From JAKVCB01 sp963578605 (GTDB taxonomy: Bacteria > Planctomycetota > Planctomycetia > Pirellulales > Lacipirellulaceae): 39,444 nucleotides of DNA. Under the pieces are notes generated by a model. The model was not told where the DNA came from. It worked only from the letters and a program-made list of their open reading frames with translations, and made no database searches. Position 1 is the stretch's first letter. Each line of letters opens with the position of its first letter. Position numbers and translations under genes: made by a program. Location: positions 1 to 39,444 of the forward strand of contig CAUZEA010000051.1 of the NCBI GenBank assembly GCA_963578605.1. Direction: 5' to 3'. Positions 33,992 through 39,444 of the stretch are shown piece by piece.

Positions 33992-34816
33992 ATGAGTCGT
34001 CAAGCATCCATAACCGCGTATTTGCTGCTTGTGATTGCCATCTTTTTGATGGCGGGTCCGATCCTCTGGATGGTAACCACGTCATTCAAACCAGCGGCTG
34101 AAATCACTACCGCTCCCTACGAGTTTTTGCCAGAACAGTGGCGTCCGGAGAATTATCGTGAAGCCATTGCAACCCTTTCCCTAGGGCGTTGTCTGACCAA
34201 TTCGCTTGTGCTTTGCGTGGGAAGTGTGCTGGGAACACTTACGAGCTGTTCCCTCGTTGCCTACGGTTTTGCCCGGTTGCGGTGGCCCGGACGCGATCTT
34301 GTCTTTGGGATTGTCATCGCAACCATGTTATTGCCCTGGCAGGCGACGATGATTCCCCGCTTTCTACTGATCCGCGAGTTAGGGCTTTATAACTCACTGG
34401 CGGCACTCATTGTCCCCACGTTTTTCGGCGACGCTTTCTACATCTTCCTGTTCAGGCAATTCTTCCGCAACATTCCACAAGAACTGATCGACGCCGCTCA
34501 CGCGGATGGATGTGGTGAGTGGACTATCCTCTGGCGAATTGTGTTGCCTTTGAGCATGCCAGCGGTGGCAACGGTCGCCTTGTTGCAATTTGTTGCGGCG
34601 TGGAATGATTACGGAGGGCCGCTGCTCTACCTGAGTGATCCGCAGAAATTTCCTCTAGCCTACGGATTGGAGCAGTTCGTAAGTTCCCATTCGAGTGAAA
34701 CGAACTTGCTGATGGCCGCGGCACTGTTGTTTACCCTTCCAATCGTTGCGCTCTTCTTGCTTACCCAAAGGACCTTCTTGCGCGGAATTGCAACGACCGG
34801 GCTGAAGGATTCATAA
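33992..34816 (+). CDS. Sugar-type ABC transporter permease (MalG/UgpE-like)
   Basis: The 274-residue product is the second membrane subunit of a CUT1-type importer. Six transmembrane segments are predicted, starting AYLLLVIAIFLMAGPILWM, with the family stretch TTSFKPAAEI just after it. The EAA-type loop is ELIDAAHADGCGEWTILWRI (residues about 165-185). The family's WNDY motif appears as AAWNDYGGPLLYL. ATG 33992 lies 19 bases after the fusion-gene stop, so the two are co-transcribed. A MalK/UgpC-type ATPase and any sugar-catabolic gene are missing here; the ATPase is probably shared and encoded elsewhere. Substrate cannot be told. Confidence 0.92.
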   Translation: MSRQASITAYLLLVIAIFLMAGPILWMVTTSFKPAAEITTAPYEFLPEQWRPENYREAIATLSLGRCLTNSLVLCVGSVLGTLTSCSLVAYGFARLRWPGRDLVFGIVIATMLLPWQATMIPRFLLIRELGLYNSLAALIVPTFFGDAFYIFLFRQFFRNIPQELIDAAHADGCGEWTILWRIVLPLSMPAVATVALLQFVAAWNDYGGPLLYLSDPQKFPLAYGLEQFVSSHSSETNLLMAAALLFTLPIVALFLLTQRTFLRGIATTGLKDS

Positions 34817-35057
34817 AACTCCCACGCCGCGATGGCAGTTGTTTGCCAAAACGCTTGCGGGCCGGTCGGCTAGGGCGTTTTTTGCGTCGGCCGAGGGAAT
34901 TGAGCCACTTTTCGCCACTGCCGCGACTTCAAGAGACGTGCGAGTGACAAACGCATGTTGGCCCCGTCATGGTTCGATTGCACATCCGGTCACGATGCGC
35001 GTGGCCAAAGTCTACGTGAGACAAAGCATACGTGAGACCAAGTGCCGAAAGACAGAA

Positions 35058-35147
35058 CTATTTCTTGCGGTGGCGAATTTTGGAACGCATACGCCGCTTT
35101 TTGCGGCCGAGCTTCCGCCGACCTTTACCAGATTTTTTAGTGCCCAA
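35058..35147 (-). CDS. 29-residue highly basic ribosomal-protein-like peptide
   Basis: A 30-codon frame on the minus strand starts TTG at 35147 and ends TAG at 35058. The product begins MGTKKSGKGRRKLG and ends RSKIRHRKK; 17 of 29 residues are Lys or Arg. AGGAG lies six bases upstream of the TTG, an ideal ribosome binding site, and a good promoter lies further up. The shape is that of very small ribosome-associated proteins such as bTHX, or the basic C-terminus of mitoribosomal mS38 (AURKAIP1/COX24 domain). I infer a ribosomal or RNA-binding role; an exact family match is not proven. It is too short for most gene-calling cut-offs. Confidence 0.72.
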   Translation of the reverse strand: MGTKKSGKGRRKLGRKKRRMRSKIRHRKK

Positions 35148-35244
35148 ATTGAACTCCTCGGATGAGTGTGTGCCAACAGGCGAGGCAACGCGATTTGCTG
35201 CATGGACCTTGCCAAACAGCCAGCCTCGCCAAACAACCAGTCAA
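35148..35244 (-). ncRNA. Foldable 5' leader of the small basic-protein gene
   Basis: The predicted transcript start is near 35244. In the leader the minus-strand GGCGAGGC (35230-35223) is exactly complementary to GCCTCGCC (35186-35179), forming an eight-pair stem around a loop of about 36 bases, before the AGGAG site at 35158-35154. GGC-TGTTTGGC repeats occur within the loop. Ribosomal-protein genes often have autoregulatory leaders, but the function here is a guess. Confidence 0.35.
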
Positions 35245-35250
35245 ACCTTA

Positions 35251-35280
35251 ATTTTACACACCTGACGTAAGTTCTTGCAA
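35251..35280 (-). promoter_or_regulatory. Promoter for the small basic-protein gene
   Basis: On the minus strand TTGCAA (35280-35275) and TAAAAT (35256-35251) are 18 bases apart. This fits a sigma-70 promoter about 100 bases upstream of the TTG start codon. Confidence 0.5.
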
Positions 35281-35306
35281 CCACCGTTGTTGGCCGTTTA
35301 CGCGTA

Positions 35307-37178
35307 TCAATTCAGTTTAATCTTGCGAAACAACGGGGCGTGCCGGTAGTAGACCTCCAGCGTGCAACATGCCAGGGCAGTCATATAAAGCCGACCTGCC
35401 CGGTTGCCGTGCGGAGTATGTGGGTACCACCAACTGCCGGCTTCGTGACCGTGGGTCGATTGACTCGACACCAGTACATCTCGCATTTGCTGGTTCCAGC
35501 GTCTCCAGGCAGGTCCTCCCCAATGATGCATGACCTGGGTCGCGTAATACCAGTAGTAAATATTTGGCTCGCTTCGAGTTGGCGGGAAGTCTTCTGCAAG
35601 CCTCAAGACCCCTCGACGGAGGCCTCGATTTTGACTCTGCCAGCCCAGGTACATTCGGCTCAAGAGCCCTTCGGCCGTCATAACCTCTGAAAAACCGCCG
35701 CCAGGTTGATAGCTGTAAAACGCACCGTCCCGGTCGACCTGCGCGCTATCGAGATAGAAGCTAGCACCAATCAAAGCCAGATCCGAAACTTTCAGCCCGG
35801 CGGCTCTTCCGCTGTGCATGGCCATGAGTTGCCAGCCAATGACGCTGGTATCGCCAGCCTCACCCGGGTGGTACCGCCATCCTCCAGCGTCGTGCTGCGA
35901 TGCCGTAATGAAATCAATCGCATTTTGGGCAGGGGCAGCGAGTTTCCTGTCCCCCGACATTGCCAGGGCATCGGCCAGGGCGATTGCGGCAAGTGCCTGC
36001 ACATACATTCCCGCGTTTGCGCGGGAATCCCCACGCAGATCTCCATCCTCTTTTTGGATGTCGACCAGATACTGCAATCCGTCAGCGACCGCATCGCGGT
36101 AGATGCCGTGAGTGTGGGTTTGCCCGGCCCCCAGCAGCGCTTGCAAGGCCAAGGCGGTTCCTCCCGGCCCGGTGTGAATGTGGCCTGCATCCCGGCACTG
36201 GCCATTGCAGTCAGGCGCTTCGTGAAAGGCGTCCAGCGGCCAGCTTCCGTTGGGGTGCTGATGGAGCGTAATCCACTGCAGCCCACGAGCAACGGCAGCC
36301 TCTGTACGTGAGGTCCCTCCTTCCTGGCGAATTAATTCCTTGCGGATCCGCGGGTCGCGGGATGACAGCATTCGCCAATATTGATCTTCCGACTCCACCG
36401 CCTCGATCACGCGGTTCAACTCAGGAAGGTTGGGAGCCGGGTCTTCGGCACCGACCACGAGTTGGTCAGCCCACATTCTGGCCTCCAACTCTTCCGGATC
36501 GAGTGGCACTGGTGCCACTTCATCCACCGGGAGCTTGAACCCCAAATGCCGGACAACCAGTTCTTGCTTCTCGATTTCACCTTCGATCCGGATCGGATCG
36601 ATGTGCAGGCTCAAGTGGAGTTGCTCCGCTTTTTCAGGGCCACCAATCGTTAACAACGCCAACAGAATCAGGAGAATTAAATGGGCAGCCGTACTGAGCA
36701 GGTACGCCACGATGTCGCGCAGTCGAGTTGCCCAATTCACTGGTCCCTGGGAAACAAACCAGGGGGGAACCGGTACTGTCGACCGCGGCGGAATTGCATT
36801 CCGCAGAGTCTGTCTCCCGGTTGCTCGCCGAGGCTTCCCCGTTTGAGGACGCGATGGCGATTTTACGGGTGCCGGAATATTGACAGGGCTCCCCTTAATT
36901 TGGTGGCCCGCAGCATGGTGGTCCGGTGCGGTGTGGGGAAAGCTGCCTGCCGCGTTCACTTGCTCATCGACAAGATACGCCAGTGAAATACTGATTTGGC
37001 ATCGCCAGCAGTCGGCCGTCGCGAGCCACAGGCGGATGGCCATCGGGGCGCCGCATTCAGGACACGCGCAGGAAGTGACCTGCCCGTTCAGCCATTTGGG
37101 GTCCCTGAGGCCCGCCGTTTTAGCCGATTCAGTCGGTCGATTTGAGCAACGGGATGGGGAGTCCGCGTTGGCTGTCAC
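35307..37178 (-). CDS. Zinc-ribbon, transmembrane and terpenoid-cyclase-like alpha-barrel protein
   Basis: The 623-residue product has three parts. An N-terminal zinc ribbon uses CPEC (residues 39-42) and CWRC (57-60). A proline-rich linker leads to one transmembrane helix near residues 157-179 (VAYLLSTAAHLILLILLALL). The large C-terminal part (from about residue 295) has the repeats of the squalene-cyclase/prenyltransferase alpha-alpha barrel: GLQWITLHQHPNGSWPLD, GGTALALQALLGAGQ, AIDFITASQHDAGGWRYHP and YWYYATQVMHHWGG. The DxDD motif of true squalene cyclases is not seen, so I do not assign terpene chemistry. Such proteins are widespread in planctomycetes with unknown function. With an uncleaved helix and no signal peptide, the zinc ribbon is probably cytosolic and the barrel outside. 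It begins 242 bases before the divergent TPR gene start. Confidence 0.82.
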   Translation of the reverse strand: MTANADSPSRCSNRPTESAKTAGLRDPKWLNGQVTSCACPECGAPMAIRLWLATADCWRCQISISLAYLVDEQVNAAGSFPHTAPDHHAAGHQIKGSPVNIPAPVKSPSRPQTGKPRRATGRQTLRNAIPPRSTVPVPPWFVSQGPVNWATRLRDIVAYLLSTAAHLILLILLALLTIGGPEKAEQLHLSLHIDPIRIEGEIEKQELVVRHLGFKLPVDEVAPVPLDPEELEARMWADQLVVGAEDPAPNLPELNRVIEAVESEDQYWRMLSSRDPRIRKELIRQEGGTSRTEAAVARGLQWITLHQHPNGSWPLDAFHEAPDCNGQCRDAGHIHTGPGGTALALQALLGAGQTHTHGIYRDAVADGLQYLVDIQKEDGDLRGDSRANAGMYVQALAAIALADALAMSGDRKLAAPAQNAIDFITASQHDAGGWRYHPGEAGDTSVIGWQLMAMHSGRAAGLKVSDLALIGASFYLDSAQVDRDGAFYSYQPGGGFSEVMTAEGLLSRMYLGWQSQNRGLRRGVLRLAEDFPPTRSEPNIYYWYYATQVMHHWGGPAWRRWNQQMRDVLVSSQSTHGHEAGSWWYPHTPHGNRAGRLYMTALACCTLEVYYRHAPLFRKIKLN

Positions 37179-37420
37179 GGTTTACCTCTTTGCTCACAGC
37201 TTGCACAGGTTTATGCCGGCGGCATGGTTAAGGGTATCGCCTGGGCTGTATGATGGCAAACCACCGCGGTCAGGCCTTGCCTGAAACAAGACATTTGTGT
37301 CAAAAACCAACGTGGTCACCAGATACCCTAAACGTAATAATAGTAACCGGAGCCTGCCTGCCCCCTTGTATGGGTGTTCGGGTATCCACGGCTCGATTCT
37401 CAACATGGAGCTTACCCGAT

Positions 37421-39325
37421 ATGCGTTCCCGCATGAACATTTTTGCGCTGTTACTTGGTCTGATTTTGGTGGTCGGTTTGGGGACACCGCTTCTTGCCCA
37501 AGAGGCGACTGAAGACAAGTCGGCTACCACCGCTGAACCGGTGACGGAGAACGACCAGGCCCCCGACGGGCAAGTTCCCGGCGAGCAGCCACCTGCTGAA
37601 GAGGGAACGAGTGCTGATACACCTGAGGATGCCCCGTCCGAAACGCCCGAGTCAGAAGATTCCCCGGTTGATGACAAGCCAGCCGAGAACGCGGGTTTGG
37701 ACGATTTGGACGAAGCAACCACTTTAAAAGTTACTACTGAAGGACTGAGCGATGTCAACCGGGTGGTCGATCTGTTGGATTCAGCAATTGATAAAGGTCT
37801 TGATCCCGATAACCTGGACTTCGCCGAGCAGATGCTGATGTCGACTCTCATTCAACGTGCCCGCGCGTTGTCTGCTGCGATTCTCAACCGACCTCTGCCG
37901 AATCCGCGTCAGGATCCACGCTGGATTCAGGTTCGTCAATTTGCGTTGACCGACCTGCACCGGGCTTTGGAGATTGAGCGTAACCAGTGGGAAGCGCATC
38001 TCTATATCGGGAAGTTGCAGTCGTTGCCCCTGGGTGATATTCGGGCAGCGCGACGAGCGTTCACCCGGATGATTGATGCTGAGGGCGTTCCTGATAGAGA
38101 ACTTGCCGATGCGTATGCCCTTCGGGGAGCAACTCGACAAAATGAGCCGGAAAAGCAACTGCAAGATTTCACAAAGGCAGTAGAGCTTTCACCCGGAAAA
38201 CCAGATTACATCCGCGTTCGTGCTGAGGCGCTGTACCGTGCAAAACGATACGACGAGGCCCTGGCGGATATCGAAAAAGCGCTAGAACTCGAAAATGATC
38301 ATGCCTCGACACACGAGCTTCACGGGATGGTCTTGTTGGGGCAGGAAAAATACGACGAGGCAAAGCAAAGTTTTGATCAGGCAAGCGAATTGGCTCCCGA
38401 GGCGATCCTGCCTTACCAGCACCGGGGCGAAATGTACCGACGGCAAGGGGATATGAAGAATGCAATCGAACAGTTGAACAAGGCTCTGGAAATCAAGTCC
38501 GACGACGTAGCCACACTCTTGATTCGGTCGGGACTTCTCTTCCAGTCTGGCGATTCCAAGCAGTCCCTGGCCGATATCAACAAAGTAATCGAGTTGCGTC
38601 CCGGTCTGGTGAAAGCCTATCAGATGAAGGCCGAGATCCATGCAACCGAAGAACGGTGGGATGAAGCCATCAAGGGTCTCAAGCAGATTCTCCAGGTGGC
38701 TCCTGACCGGCCGGAACTTAGGGAACTCCAATACCAGCTTGCCACGTATTATCTCATCCAGTCTCAATCGGAACTGGCGATTGAGACGTTTACAAAAGTC
38801 CTTAAGTGGGATCCTGACACTGCCAACGCATTGCGCGGGCGTGGAGATGCCTACCTCAATCTTGGAAAACACAAGGAAGCGATCGCTGATTTCGAGTCTG
38901 CGCTTGCCATCGATGATAAAGACCAGAGCCTCTTGAATAATCTAGCGTGGGTCTTGGCCACATCTCCGTTTGACGAATTCCGTAATGGAGAACGCGCTGT
39001 TGAACTTGCCACCAAGGCGTGTGAGCTCACCGCGTTTCAAATGCCGCACATCCTCAGCACGCTCGCTGCAGCGCACGCCGAGTTAGGGGACTTTGAATCT
39101 GCGATCAAGTGGTCGACGCAAGCTGTCGAATTAGGCCAGGGAGCTCCTAATCACCAACAGCTGGCTGAGGAACTTGCCGAGTATAAAGCAGGAAAACCAT
39201 GGCGCGAGAGCAAGTCAAGCGAACCTCAGGAAGAAGAGAAGTCCGGTGGCGAACCGGACGCTGGCGATCAAACCTCTGTACCGGGCTCTGCCGCAACGGC
39301 GCCGGCCCATACTGCAGATTTCTGA
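37421..39325 (+). CDS. Secreted tetratricopeptide-repeat protein
   Basis: The 634-residue product has a signal peptide (MNIFALLLGLILVVGLG, ending LLAQ), a Glu/Pro/Asp-rich spacer to about residue 100, and then roughly nine to ten TPR units from residue 150 to 600. Well-formed units include AEALYRAKRYDEALADIEKA, HGMVLLGQEKYDEAKQSFDQ, RGEMYRRQGDMKNAIEQLNK and RGDAYLNLGKHKEAIADFES. The C-terminus is again acidic and low in complexity. ATG 37421 (MRSRMNIF) has GGAG ten bases upstream; ATG 37433 is possible. TPR arrays bind other proteins, so it is likely a scaffold in the periplasm or on the surface. Partner and function are unknown. Confidence 0.88.
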   Translation: MRSRMNIFALLLGLILVVGLGTPLLAQEATEDKSATTAEPVTENDQAPDGQVPGEQPPAEEGTSADTPEDAPSETPESEDSPVDDKPAENAGLDDLDEATTLKVTTEGLSDVNRVVDLLDSAIDKGLDPDNLDFAEQMLMSTLIQRARALSAAILNRPLPNPRQDPRWIQVRQFALTDLHRALEIERNQWEAHLYIGKLQSLPLGDIRAARRAFTRMIDAEGVPDRELADAYALRGATRQNEPEKQLQDFTKAVELSPGKPDYIRVRAEALYRAKRYDEALADIEKALELENDHASTHELHGMVLLGQEKYDEAKQSFDQASELAPEAILPYQHRGEMYRRQGDMKNAIEQLNKALEIKSDDVATLLIRSGLLFQSGDSKQSLADINKVIELRPGLVKAYQMKAEIHATEERWDEAIKGLKQILQVAPDRPELRELQYQLATYYLIQSQSELAIETFTKVLKWDPDTANALRGRGDAYLNLGKHKEAIADFESALAIDDKDQSLLNNLAWVLATSPFDEFRNGERAVELATKACELTAFQMPHILSTLAAAHAELGDFESAIKWSTQAVELGQGAPNHQQLAEELAEYKAGKPWRESKSSEPQEEEKSGGEPDAGDQTSVPGSAATAPAHTADF

Positions 39326-39363
39326 GTTGACCGGCGGGTACCGAGCCTCACCTGATTGTCCGA

Positions 39364-39444
39364 CTATTCCAGGTAACGCAAAAATTTCACTTCTAGCATC
39401 CGCCATTCGTCCTCAAAAATCAGTTCAAAGTCAGCAACGCGGTC
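39364..39444 (-). CDS. C-terminal end of a gene running off the window
   Basis: On the minus strand an open frame enters at the right edge, with 26 residues (DRVADFELIFEDEWRMLEV, then KFLRYLE) before TAG at 39366-39364. The sequence is protein-like and has no stop, but too little is visible for a family call. It converges with the TPR gene 38 bases away. Confidence 0.5.
   Translation of the reverse strand, partial: DRVADFELIFEDEWRMLEVKFLRYLE

Overview
The window looks like chromosomal DNA from a planctomycete of the Pirellulales type (Rhodopirellula or Blastopirellula relatives). The best taxonomic signs are two DUF1559 prepilin-like proteins, a cysteine-rich YTV-repeat protein, a zinc-ribbon/transmembrane/alpha-barrel protein, a DUF4254 protein, and a tandem clpP pair next to the trigger factor gene. 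Genes are loosely packed on both strands, many lack a clear Shine-Dalgarno sequence, and several starts are GTG or TTG. The assignment rests on remembered family distribution; no search was run.

Left part (1-11 kb): the 5' end of a probable group II intron runs off the left edge on the minus strand. It is followed by gap (GAPDH), a convergent lipoprotein gene, the protein-quality block clpP2-clpP1-tig read leftward, tRNA-Gly(GCC), a secreted thioredoxin-fold DUF255 protein, and a leftward three-gene set (M28/glutaminyl-cyclase-like enzyme plus two small membrane proteins).

Surface polysaccharide block (11-16 kb): DUF4254 protein, GT4 glycosyltransferase, GT9 heptosyltransferase-like protein, a decayed glycosyltransferase with two in-frame stops, and a polytopic O-antigen-polymerase-like protein. 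About 1 kb with no supported gene follows, and then a promoter with sat and cysC (sulfate activation to PAPS, 17-19 kb).

Middle (19-27.7 kb): a tandemly duplicated two-gene cassette (DUF1559 protein plus a small two-helix membrane protein), a secreted FKBP-type prolyl isomerase, the YTV protein, a Nif3-family protein, a second decayed gene with two in-frame TAG codons, and a sugar-phosphate isomerase/epimerase-like protein.

Right part (27.7-39.4 kb): a PLP-dependent decarboxylase, a penicillin-amidase-family hydrolase with no evident signal peptide, and a divergent sugar-type ABC importer whose first permease is fused in frame to its solute-binding protein through a lipobox. After these come a separate MalG-like permease, a 29-codon gene for an extremely basic ribosomal-protein-like peptide with its own promoter and a foldable leader, the zinc-ribbon/alpha-barrel protein, a secreted TPR protein, and the 3' end of one more minus-strand gene.

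Most of the window is ordinary housekeeping and accessory planctomycete sequence. I found no complete new defence or mobile system. The least ordinary items are the permease/solute-binding-protein fusion, the tiny TTG-start basic gene with its leader, the duplicated DUF1559 cassette, and the two genes that keep their frame across two stop codons each.
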